A DNA stretch of 64,000 bases. Origin: Carnegiea gigantea. Lineage: Eukaryota > Streptophyta > Magnoliopsida > Caryophyllales > Cactaceae. The DNA is taken from assembly GCA_029747015.1 (NCBI GenBank), contig JAKOGI010000326.1, positions 597,001 to 661,000 of the forward strand, read 5' to 3'. Below the pieces are notes generated by a model, which saw only the letters and a program-made list of their open reading frames with translations, made no database searches and was not told where the DNA came from. Made by a program: the position numbers and the translations under genes. Below are positions 33,601 to 44,714 of the stretch, in pieces (position 1 is the stretch's first letter; each line of letters begins with the position of its first letter).

Positions 33601-34860
33601 TTTATACCTTTCATTATTTATTATTTGCTCCAAAATAAATGATTAAATTAGAATTTTAATATTATTTTATTTATTTTGCAGGAATTGAAAAAAACTTAAG
33701 AAAAATAAATAGTGCTCAACTGATTAATATTGGATCAAGTGGAGAAAAGAAGAAGAAGAAGAACCGGCCCAATAACTATGGCCCAATTACCCCTCCCTCT
33801 TCCATTCTCAGCCTTTTTTCTCTCTCTCTCTCTTCACACTATATCTATCCGTCTTGTTCTCCCGCAGCCTAGTCCGCGAGGCCCATTTGCGTGCCCAATG
33901 CCAAGCCAACCTAAAGCCCTAGCTTCCCTTCTCTCTTTCTCTTATCTCCCATAAGGGCCAGTTCTCCTCTTTTCCTTTCCCTAGCCCGTACGCACACGTT
34001 TTTCACCTTCTGTGGGGCCTGAATTCTCCTTCCAAACTGACCTATTTCGCCCCTAACCCAACCCCATCCAAGACCAGTTCTTTTTCTTTCTTTCTTTCAC
34101 TTAATTCACATGTGCTTGGACATGATATCTAACCCTTCTTCCCTTCTTCTTTCTTTGCTTTGCTACCCAGAAAAGCCTGACTCCACCTTCTTGGCATGCT
34201 GATGCTTCATCACCATCATTCTTGTTTTCAGTTGTAGATTTAAACTCTAAAATTTGGTTCAAAATTCAAATTTTTGCTAGAACTGATTTTTGATTTGTTA
34301 AGATTTAAAGTCAAGTAATAGTTGTAAATTCAAGTTCGTATTCTTCGCACATTAGCAGAGCTTCAGTCTGGCCTATATCCGAATTTTTGATACTGATCAT
34401 TCTTTGGATAACTGGATTCTCTATTCGGTTCATATATGCATTTAGATCCATATTTTCATTCCATGCTAGAGCTGAAGAGAGTTGGAGGTGAAGATGTTGA
34501 GCTTAATTTCTCTCCCGTTTGTTAAGTTCTCTGTTTGTTTTTCGATTATCCAAGTTTGATTTTGCTTTGCATAATTTGCCATAATTAAAGTTAATGGTGA
34601 TGGATAGGGTAAACTTCTTCCTGATATTGATCTTCCAGTGTAGCATTTTGAAATAATTAGTTACTAATTAACCAAGTCTTGATAATTTAATTCAATCCTA
34701 TCACATTTAGTTTTATAGCGATCTAATTTCCTAATCACATTTAGTTTTATAGCGATCTAATTTCCTAACACATTCCTGAGAATCGACACTCGTACTTGCT
34801 ACAGCGGTTAGCCATACAATTGCGAAATTCACAATATAAATATACAACTGGAAATGCATA
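33601..34860. other. Unassigned pyrimidine-rich region, possible retroelement leader
   Basis: GC- and CT-richer than its surroundings. A 34-bp direct tandem repeat (ATCACATTTAGTTTTATAGC...) occupies 34700-34733 and 34734-34767. It is followed by GAATCGACACTCGTACTTGC, a phrase of the kind seen near LTR or leader boundaries of some plant gypsy elements. No LTR pair or coding region is found, so the nature is uncertain. Confidence 0.25.
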
Positions 34861-37041
34861 ATCAATAGTACTTAACAATGAATAAGTTAGATAATTTTTT
34901 AGACTATCATAATTTTCAAATTATGATAGAGAAATTAAGATATTATAACTGCTATCAAAAATATTTACTAAACTTATTGTAGTATATTTCTATATATTAG
35001 AAATTTTAGTTGATAGTTTCTCATAATTTACACCTATCAATAATTGCTTCTTCTTAAAAAGTTATTCAGTATTTTATTTAAAAAACTCAAAATATTGTAT
35101 CTGACATGGTTGCTATTTAAAATATTATAATATTTTATAAATAATTATTACCATTAAAAACTTATAATTTTTTTCACTTATTATATGTGTTATTTTATTG
35201 AAAATACGACGGTTGTGATTATATAATCAAATACTCTAACGGTTCAAAATCTCAAATTTATGAGAAAATTCGAAAAAGCCACGTCATCACAACATTACTT
35301 TTATATTATAGTATAGATATAGTCCATTTTACTCGTACACAATATCCATCACAAATTAATTAGATGAATAACGTGTTTGAGAATTATGAAAAAAAATAAA
35401 TAGTAAATCATTATCATTTGAAAACAAAAATAATTTAGAGTAATTTTAAATAAAAACAGACACCAAACAATAAATATATTATTCTGAAATTATTAATATA
35501 CCTTTAAAATAATATACTTTTATTAATTATTTATATTAATAATATTAAAATAAAAATTAATTAACATCTTTACATTGTAAGAATATACCACTAGTCTTCA
35601 TAAATAGTAAAACCCCATGAGAACCTCATTCCACATCCGCTGAGGCGACATGAACCCGTCAAAGTGGCAGACATCTAATCAAACGGCACAACCCACAGTG
35701 AGATCGTACTGTGGCCGTTCAATTAAAGAGGTGACTCATTGTGGGATCTCATAGCCAATCATATACAGTCCACTAATTTGTAAGTCTATCTTACCTTGAC
35801 TTGGTTAAAAATGGTACATAACTGTAGTTTTGGCCAATGCCCTTCAGCTAGGATTTGGTCAAAACCCAACGATTAGGTTATTGGAATGCACGCCATTGAA
35901 AAATTGGGCTGGCTATATTATGGTTACCTAAATATGTAGTCTCCTGCCCGGCTATTAGGTTGTTTAGGTTCCCTATTTTTTTTATTTCTTCGCTACGTTT
36001 TAAAAATTCATTTCAACGTATTTCAATTAAATTCTAATTGATAAACAGTGTAAAGATTAAAAGGAAGATGCCCTTTATAGAATAAGGTTTTTAGAAGATT
36101 TTACATATTTAAAAGGACTATAAAGTATATGATTGTTCATAAAGAAGATCATAAAGTATATAATTCCTTTCCTTTATTCTTTGGCTCATATATTGGGCCA
36201 CTGTGACACTCTATACATATGGTTTCCAACGTGGAAGAATCTACCGAGTTTATGACATATGAATTCAGCCCAATAAATACATATTAAGATGAAAATTTTC
36301 TTGAAGAGAGAGAGAGAGATGACATACGTCAATACGTCATCAAATAAGTGACCTAATTTTTATACTCTTTTTACAATGTTCTTTATCTATTTGATATATT
36401 TTAAAACTGAATCTTACCTAAAACATAAGAACTTATAATAAGTAGACATGACAATACGTGTAGGTGCATAAAATACTGCTTGATTGTATTTCGGGTTCAC
36501 GTTTAAAAGTGTAAAATCCTAATCCTAAAATTTCAGTGTTGAGTCAACCCAACGTGTTAGAAGTAAATTTTATGTTTTCTTTTTTATTTTCCGTAAACAT
36601 CATGAGCACTGAAATGATTTTGTAAATAAATAGGGTCAAGTTTACATGTTTTGCAATCTTATGTTTAAATTTCTTTTCAAAAGCCAATTTATAGAGCTAG
36701 GATTAATTGACCTTTTGTTTCATACTTTCTGAACAATTAAACTTAAAAGAAGAGAAGTAACAAGAACATTGCACAGATATCTATTTCCTTGATTTATTAA
36801 TTTCATTATGTTATTAATATTACTGCTCTAAATAATCAATGAAGAGGGGCATCTTTTTGTCTATTCATGATAATTCAGCGTTTCTAATTCTCAGACTTAA
36901 ATTGCCCAGTATTTTTGATGCATAGGCTTTCTTTCTCTCTTGAAAAACTTTTTAACATATAAGAGCTATTCGTATAGGGCATTTTAGTTTATTAACCTGT
37001 GTAGGCCTACTGGTAATCTTCATCTTTTAGATTCTTTATCA
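34861..37041. other. Non-coding, nothing recognised
   Basis: AT-rich intergenic-type sequence. A short (GA)n run lies near 36306-36320. Confidence 0.5.
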
Positions 37042-37300
37042 TAGGGTTGCTAAAATTTTGTTCAATCTGATCACATATCCAACTCCCGAAAAAGGAGTAT
37101 ACTCATGAATTTTTTATTCAAATTTTAAATCCATGCACAACATTTTTCTTAAATTTATTTTACACATCCAATTTTGACCCAAATTTGAATTTGTGTAATT
37201 TGTCCAACTCAAAAAAATTGAGAACTGTCATAAATTTCTCATCCAAATTTCACACATCATCCTATTTATTTGACCCAGATCCAAATTTTTGGCAACCCTA
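37042..37300 (-). mobile_element. hAT-like MITE (family A), inverted copy
   Basis: 259 bp with ends TAGGGTTGCTAAAATTTTG and the inverse of CAAATTTTTGGCAACCCTA. Its reverse complement is a diverged match to the element at 39159-39422, sharing GGATTTAAAATTTG and AAAAATTCATGA blocks in the same order. No target duplication is recognisable. Confidence 0.75.
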
Positions 37301-38307
37301 GACTTCATGAATAAATTTCTTAAGTTTCTTTAGTAATAAAATTCTCTTTCCTCCCAAAAAGAACACAATGATTCTAGTGGTAACTGTATCGTTATTCAGA
37401 GAAAAAAAATCATGCCTTGGTTACTAGTTTCATAAGATCAGATGTAACACAAATGTGAAAATCTAGTATAAATAAATACTAAAATATAATAGCGGAGAAT
37501 ATGTCAATATTCTCATATAAAAGGTTCACTGTGCCTTATAAAGTGAAAGAATTGTTTTGCATACAATTTAATCACATATTTATAATTTTACAATTTTTTT
37601 AATGGAATTGTCTTATATAATCTTTACTTAATGCAACTTTTGAATGTGATGAAGTGGGCAACGTGAAATCCACTTATAAAAAATTTGGACATTTTGGAGG
37701 ATCAACCTCGGCCATGACTAAACATTGTTGTTAATTTATTGGCCCATAACATGTTGCAATGACAATTTAATCAATAGGCCTCCTCTTTCGAACATCTAGT
37801 GGCCCAATATTCTGTTGCGTGAACTTTTCGATTTTGGCCCACATGACCACTTACTTTTTTCTTTTTTCCCCCTATATTTTGGTCCCTCTCTAGATTCTCT
37901 CTTCCATCACCTCCTTCGGGCCCTTTTGCCACAAGATGGGAGTCAAAAAATTCAAATACAAATTTAATACCTCAAGAATTCCACCACCTAACAAGGTCTA
38001 GGGGCTTTGATGTAGCAGATTTACTCCAAAATTATAAAATTATAGATAAATTGATTCCGATTGACTCTATATTTAAAAATTATAGACTCTCTATTACTTT
38101 ATAGAAATGAAGCAGAGGAAATTTAGGTAGAAATTTACTTTAGTCTGTACAATCTAAGTTGAAAAAATAATCCAAAATGAGAGCTAATAAATATAAAAAA
38201 ATGTACTTATATATATTGCACGTGGTATACAAAACCTCTTGCCACATCTTGGGTTCCAACTCTCATTTATACCCTGAGGAGAGGCCAATGTTTGATGATT
38301 AAAACTT
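37301..38307. other. Non-coding, nothing recognised
   Basis: AT-rich sequence up to the left edge of the large duplicated segment. Confidence 0.5.
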
Positions 38308-38800
38308 TTCCAATTATATATTCCTCCCTTTTGGAAAATCTTAGGGAGATTATCTCGTACTAGCCTATGCACATGAATGGTTGATATCAACATGACCAAA
38401 GTTGGAAGATTGTATATGATCAACATGATGTTGCGTTTCACGCTAAATTTTCGTGAGATAGTTTCATTTTTGGCATGAAATGTGAACTATATTATTTGAA
38501 AACCATGCTTCTGTTTGTATGTCGTTCATGCATATGCACATTATATTTGAACAATTATGTAACTATACTGTACAATCTATAATGTAGGAGAATATAATCC
38601 TGAAAATATGGTATGCATTTTTAATCTCAATGAATTTACAAAGACATAAGAAAGGATTTCGATCAATGAAAATTTGTGATGTCCACATTTATAATGGGTC
38701 ATAAAACAAGTTAATTATAAGGTCTAATACTGTTAGCATGCTCATACTTAGCAATGCTTATCATATAAACCGAGAGTAAAGGTGACTAAGTATACTAACA

Positions 38801-38803
<3 letters not shown>

Positions 38804-38881
<78 letters not shown>
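38804..38881. repeat. (TA)n microsatellite
   Basis: Long pure TA run; the corresponding run in copy 2 (54908-54934) is much shorter. Confidence 0.95.
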
Positions 38882-38885
<4 letters not shown>

Positions 38886-39158
38886 TTGACAATCAATGAA
38901 AATAAATGCTCCTCAAGTGCATAATAAATTTTCATGAGAGGACTCATTTTGATTTAAAATGAGTTAAAATACTCGAGAACATATGTGCATCCACATATGA
39001 CTTGTAAATGCAGTTACTGATTATTCAGTAATCAATTACTTTGACATGCATGAGCAATCTATAAGTAGGAATGTAGACTCCCCATATATGGTATGTGATT
39101 TTCCTTTTTCAATGATCGCATACAAGGCAAAATGGAATGTGGAGTACTGATTTGTGAT

Positions 39159-39422
39159 TAGCACTGGCAAAATTTTAGGTTTGGGTCTGATGAATTAGAC
39201 AATATAAAAATTTGGACAAGAAATTGATGACCGATATCCGATTTTTTCGGATCGGACAATTTGGACAAAGTTAACTTCAGATGAAAATCAGGTTCGGACA
39301 ATAGAACTATAAAAAATGTTGCGTGCGGATTTAAAATTTGGAAGAAAAATTCATGATTGTACCATTTTTTTCTGGTCGAATAATTTCAGGTATTCGGGTC
39401 GAACACATTCTTGCCAATGCTA
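39159..39422 (+). mobile_element. hAT-like MITE (family A), copy 1
   Basis: 264 bp, ends TAGCACTGGCAA and the inverse of TTGCCAATGCTA, with a perfect 8-bp target duplication TTTGTGAT at 39151-39158 and 39423-39430. No coding capacity. Confidence 0.9.
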
Positions 39423-40412
39423 TTTGTGATACTCACATAACGTAAGGTGTTAAATGAGCAAATTATTAGGTCTAACACATAAAAATAGTTGAATGGGCAG
39501 AGTAACGAAAGACATAGAAGACAATTATTGATATCAAGAATCTTGAAGACTTTGAACTTGAAATGTAATATATTCAACATCTTAATTTCAATGATCGGGT
39601 TATGACTCTACTGATTTAAACTAATATATTACCATGTGAATTTTTCACTTTTCCACTTGCGAATCACCACGACTAAGGAACATTCACATATGCTTTGCAG
39701 CAATTGTCTTCGGATCCCGATCTAACGTGAGCCCATCTATTTGAGGCTTACTGTCATGGCTTTTTAAAGAGGCTCAACATTTCTCCATTGAATTAACGTC
39801 TTTTCTAATCTCTTGTTCACATCACACTTCTTTTAGGCGCTAAATTTGCTCCACCACAACTTCATTATTAACTATAAGATACATACATTGAATTCCACTT
39901 GAACCAAAATATTATTAGATTATAAGATATTAAGTCCAATTCACCTATAAATTCTTGATGCTTATCTTTTTAAGCTTGTTGTGGTAGGAGATGTTACTCA
40001 CATTTGGATTTCCCACATTATTAGCAACTTCTCAATATTATTACTATATCATAATTGTAAATAGTTAAGAACTCATAGTACATACAATAAGTAAAATCAA
40101 GGCTATGGCCCACGGAAGAACAAGGTTATTATGTTGAGTTTTCTATCTCCTCGTGTATGGCATTCAAACTCTTATGTATGATACTGACCTCAAGAATACT
40201 TAACAATGCCAACACAAATGAATTTCTAAAAAAATTTAGAATTTGGAACGTTGCTTCTTAAAATGTCCAAAAAGTTAAGAGACGGAATGTGAAAAATAGT
40301 TATGTGGTGCGAAGTCAAAAAGGACTCTTAAACAAAATGTTGAAGAGAGAATCAAATTCCCAAGGGGGCGGGGGCCCGGCACCAAAAATTGCTATTCATA
40401 CCTTATCAAACA

Positions 40413-40746
40413 TAGACCTAGCAAACGGGTCATTTAGTTCGGGTACGGATCGGATTAAGTTTCGGTCGGGTCATATTTCAGGTTAAGCGACATTCTCGGC
40501 TGGTTCGGTTTGGGTCGGGTGAACTTCGGTTCGAGTCGATTTCGGGTGAGCCGATTGTTGGTCCAATAAGCTAATTACGCAAAAATAAGCGACTTTCTCA
40601 GAAATTTCGGGGTCGGGTACGGTTCGACTAGGGTCAATTTGAGTTTCGGGTCCACTTTCGGGTGAACATATTTTGAATGTTGGGACGGGTCGGGTCCGGA
40701 TCATTCGGTTCGAATTTCGGATCTCGGGTCAATTTTTCCAGATCTA
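40413..40746 (+). mobile_element. hAT-like MITE (family B), copy 1
   Basis: 334 bp, ends TAGACCTAGCAAACGGGTC and the inverse of TTTTTCCAGATCTA. Flanks ATCAAACA and ATTGAACA match at six of eight bases, a decayed target duplication. The interior consists of GGTTCGGGTCGG-like phrases. The family has a clearer member at 60872-61178. Confidence 0.82.
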
Positions 40747-41172
40747 ATTGAACATGATAAAGAAGATTTAATTGTAATTTTTTCCAAAGAAAAAAGAGAA
40801 AAAGAATATCAGTTCGTGATGAAATAGATGAAGAAAAGTTTAGTATCATTTGTATCAATTGACGAAAGATTGGATGTCATCTAAGGGAACAGATGTCCAC
40901 CCTTATTTGGTATCTTGAAAAGTATGGCCTAATCAAGCCGCGCTTTTTTCTCAACCACGTCTATAAACGAGGCACTTCATCACCAACTCTAAAGAGTGAA
41001 TAATGTTACTTTTTTTCTTTTTCTAATTATCGTTTGAATAGTGAAAATATTCGATGTGCGGTTGTGGTGCTGCGAGCAAGATGCGGAGAAGCAAATGCGG
41101 TTGAAGAGCACTGATAGACACAGCAACCAGCTCGTTTACTTTTGAAATTAGTTTGGACTAATTTGGGTAGAG

Positions 41173-41746
41173 TATAGGTGGCAATTTCACCCGTACTCAT
41201 TGGATATCCATATCATCCGATCCAAAAAGCAGATGAAAACTCAAAATATATGGATGATGGATAGATGATGGATAATTTGACGGATTAGATTAGATCAGGG
41301 TGATGCTCCATCCGACCCACCACCCGATCCATCACCTGCTTAGTCATCCACTTGTTTATCTCCTATTTGCAATGAGATTACTTTTAATTTTTGTCCTTTA
41401 AATTTTACTCCTTTTTTTGGACAATTGTATTCTTAATTTTATGATTTTCGTAAAAGTTAATATGACGAATATGATAGTTATTCCTTCCGTATACCTAAAA
41501 TATCTTTTTAAACTTTTCAAAAGACAAAGATTTTTTTTTTATATAAATTTGGTAACATATTACATATAAACTTTTATTATCCGTTTACAACCTGATCCAC
41601 CCGTTTTCACCCACGGATGATGGATGGATGGATGGATTGGATTAGATTTTTACGGATGATGGGTGGGTTGGATGAAGCGGATTAAAGTGAGTGATGGATG
41701 AGGATGATGGTTCACCCGACCCGAACCCGGTCCATTGCCAGCACTA
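41173..41746 (+). mobile_element. hAT-like non-autonomous element (family C), copy 1
   Basis: 574 bp, from TATAGGTGGCAATTTCACCC to the inverse of TAGTGCTGGCAAT. Flanks GGGTAGAG (41165-41172) and GGGTAAAG (41747-41754) match at seven of eight. In copy 2 the right flank is CGGTAGAG, so the ancestral duplication was probably GGGTAGAG. Confidence 0.85.
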
Positions 41747-42640
41747 GGGTAAAGTTATAAACGTATTGATGATATTTTAATCCAGATTTTCGTTAAATCT
41801 AGTTATTTTTAGTTTAAGCTGTTATCGCATTAGTTGATATTAGATTTACTAACAGGAGCGAAGCTAGGCTTTTATGTTAACAAGGGCTGAAGTCGAGGGC
41901 AGATACACACGATTGTCATCAGTGTTTTAGGTATTTGGTAGCCAATTATTTGTAAAGGACACCCATATAAAATTTTTAGTGAAAACAAAATCCAAAAATT
42001 TGGATCTCACTGTTGGAGTGCTGAACATATCTGATTATATATACAAAAAGTGAGGAAAATTCATCGTACTAATACTAGGGAAGAAAATTGCAATGTCTCA
42101 TAAATATGTATTTGAGTTAAAATTCGTGGTAAAGTCTATTATAAACGACTATGGTATGTAACTAAAATATTAATTCTTGCCTAAAAATTAAAATATGATA
42201 AAATAATTAATATTAATCTATAAACAAATTGAAAAGAATGGATATGGAAACTGACAAAAATGCTAAGACTATCAAATAGCAGCAAAATATATGGAGAACA
42301 AGGAAAAGTAATGCGAAAAACATTACAATATAAGGCCCACTAAATTACGCCAGCCCCCAAAAATGCAAAATAAGGAGAGGGAAAACGCCAAGAATGAGAT
42401 TCGCGATCAACACCTCCTGTCTGGATTATTAAGATACTCCGACCATACTACCACAATGCACATAATGCCTCTACTTGCCACAAAATTATTATCATAATTT
42501 TCTCGTGTCATGGGAGCCACGGTGCTCCCTAGCCCTCAAGTAGCTTCTCCCTTGTTTCCTAAGCATGTCTTATAAAGAAGAACAACCTATGAAGAATATG
42601 TTCAATGCATATTAAGTCAATTCTGTTTCTGACCAATCAT
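41747..42640. other. Non-coding part of duplicated segment
   Basis: AT-rich. Begins with an AACAGGAGCGAAGCTAGGCT phrase of the kind found at some plant transposon ends, but no partner end was found. Confidence 0.4.
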
Positions 42641-43333
42641 GTCAGCATATTGGGGTTACTAGACTCGTGTAATTTGAGTCATTCGAATTGAGTGTCTAGT
42701 CTTTGTTTAATTTTATTACTGAGGCATTGATAGTGAGCATTTAGCTAGCCTTCATTCCTACCGTTAGTTACGAGATTCTACCATGAAAAACTATGAGGAC
42801 AAACAAAATTGGGAATGTAGCTAAATACAAGTAAATATTGCCACAAACATTCATTAAACATTCTAGCAACATAGCAATGTACCCAGTGTCTCGGATCCTT
42901 TTAGAATACACCAGATTTCTCTAGATTTGTCTAGCAGCCATTCCAGAGTGTTCCATGAAGTCCAATACAATTCCATACTTGTTCAAAATCTTAGATATTT
43001 GTATAAAGAATTCTAGATGCATAATATTAGCCATTGGACAAAATAGATCTCCACTATCTATTAAGGAGGAGGATGTGTACATGTACCCCCAAGGGGGCTC
43101 ATTTGTACCCCAAACATTTCCAAGTGCAACACAAGAAATTTCCCCAAATTTCCTAGTGTCCACTCTCTCTCTAAATTCTCTTTGAGTGTGTTTGTGTACG
43201 CGCGCTTGCTTAGCTTCTCGAGTCTAAGTCAAACAACACTTAAGACTTGCTAGCAAAAATAAGAAGGGGTTTCAAGTGACTTTGCAAGTGTCACACGGGT
43301 TTGAGTTTGAGTGAATTATCAACCCGTGATGGT
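42641..43333 (+). repeat. Putative gypsy LTR/leader, copy 1
   Basis: Sequence immediately upstream of a primer-binding site, non-coding, with CT-rich and GTGTACGCGCGC features. By position it should include the end of a 5' LTR, but no second LTR lies in the window, so its left boundary cannot be set. Confidence 0.4.
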
Positions 43334-43346
43334 TGGTGTCAGAGCC
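43334..43346 (+). promoter_or_regulatory. Primer-binding site, initiator Met tRNA type, copy 1
   Basis: TGGTGTCAGAGCC, one mismatch to TGGTATCAGAGCC. The other copy has a different single mismatch. Confidence 0.8.
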
Positions 43347-43363
43347 TACTTATTTGGGAGACC

Positions 43364-44714
43364 ATGGCTTTAAGTGTGACTGATGTTGCTAACTCTCAAC
43401 AAGTTGGCATGAAATACAAGGACAAGAATAAGGACGTGATGACCCTTGTGGAAAAAAGGCTTGCGGAGATCAACACCATTATGTTGGCCCTAATGGACGG
43501 GTGGATGACAGGAATAAATGCACCCAGGAGCTCAGGTCCTAGGAGACATGGAAAAGCTTTAAGGGGAGATACAAGCAGCAATGAACTTCAAGATAGCCGA
43601 CTTTAACAAGGAGATACAAGCCCTTCGAGCACCGAAGGCTGCCAAGAATTGCGAACTCCAAGCTTGTAAGGCCAAGGTCGAGGCTTACAAGGTAAGGGTT
43701 GAGACTCTTGAAGCCCAAATCAAGGTATGCATGGTTGCAGTGACCAGCGCTGGCCAACGGAGGGTCCGCATCCACCGCTCTGTAGGGGAATATATCGAGA
43801 CCTCTGCTTTCCATGGGTCAGGAATGCAGGGGAGACCAATAATTTCCTATGGGGACTTAAGGCATACATCAGGGCAATGGGCATCGAGGATGAGGCTCAA
43901 AAGGTGAGCAATGCTGTTTTTCTCTTAAAGATATTGCCCTTGTTTTATGGCGTTGCATGTGTGATGACGTATAGAGAGGATCTGATTCCATCAATACATA
44001 GGACGAATTCAAGAAGGAAGTTAAAAGGCAATTCTACCACGAGGATGACGAGAATGAGGCAAGGGCCAAGTAAAGACACCTTTAATACAAGGAAGGTCAC
44101 ATCCGAGAGTACTCAAGGAGTTACAGGGGTTTCCCTTAGAAATTCCAAGCATAGGGGAGCAAGATGCACACTTTTAGTTCCACAATGAACTATATAGATG
44201 GACCAAGATGGACCTTAAATGCATGTTATGCAAGACCTCCCCTTTAAAATTATCGTCGCTGAGTCCCTTAATCGAGTTCAAGAATGAGTCCTCAAAGGGC
44301 CAAAGTAAGAAAATGGATTGTAGTGGCAAAGGTGGGCAACATCGGGACACACTAACAACATTCATGGACCAAGGGAAGGGCAAGAAGGATGAGACTCCAA
44401 AGAAGATCTCATGCTTCCCATATAATAGACCTTATCGAGGCTTCAAATGTCTGAAGCAGTGCAAGGGCCAACTTGTGGGATGAATTCAAGCAGGAGCTTA
44501 AAAGGCAATTCTACCACGAGGATAACGAGAATGAGGCAAGGGTCAAGTTAAGACACATTCAATACAAGGAGGGTCACATCTGAGAATACATCAAGGAGTT
44601 ATAGAGGTATCCCTTAGAAATTCCCAGCATGGGGGAGGAAGATGCACACTTTTGGTTCCACAATGAACTATATAGATGGACCAAGATGGAACTTAAAAGC
44701 ATGTTATGCAAGAC
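43364..44714 (+). pseudogene. Ty3/gypsy gag, copy 1, truncated
   Basis: Starts MALSVTDVANSQQVG 18 bases after the primer-binding site. After a frame change, a coiled-coil part follows (MNFKIADFNKEIQALRAPKA, about 43581-43740). Then comes the retrotransposon Gag core (LEAYIRAMGIEDEAQKVSNA-type, EFKKEVKRQFYxEDDEN-type, about 43860-44170), a basic linker and a degraded knuckle (CFPYNRPYRGFKC, about 44412-44450) that has lost its second Cys and its His. Part of the core recurs from about 44472 (a ~472-bp internal tandem duplication) and is cut off at 44714. Gag would package element RNA. Several stops and shifts make it non-functional. Confidence 0.82.
44472..44714 (+). repeat. Second unit of gag-internal tandem duplication, truncated
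   Basis: Repeats 44000-44242 (AAAAGGCAATTCTACCACGA onwards) and stops at the duplication breakpoint. The corresponding full second unit in copy 2 is about 60241-60702. Confidence 0.85.

Larger units (their letters stand above)
38308..44714. repeat. ~6-kb duplicated segment, copy 1
   Basis: Nearly identical, base by base, to 54428-60484 over its whole length. It contains a TA microsatellite (38804-38881), three hAT MITEs, a retroelement leader and the start of a gypsy gag region. It ends abruptly inside gag at 44714. Copy 2 lacks 52 bp (39737-39788) and about 217 bp (39957-40173) present here. Confidence 0.93.

Noticed and set aside
33730..33954. Open frame in the CT-rich tract as a small host gene
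   Set aside because: Low-complexity Ser/Leu/Pro composition from pyrimidine-rich DNA, with no domain and no splice evidence.
38184..38441. Minus-strand frame at the left edge of the duplicated segment
   Set aside because: No recognisable domain. In copy 2 only part is kept and the rest is microsatellite, so there is no support for a gene.
40289..40858. Open frames around 40289-40858 and the identical set at 56059-56474
   Set aside because: They lie across a hAT MITE rich in GGTTCGGGTC phrases. Being identical in both copies reflects the duplication, not selection.
41851..42000. AGGAGCGAAGCTAGGCT phrase as the start of another transposon
   Set aside because: It resembles known plant element ends, but no matching inverted end or target duplication was found nearby.
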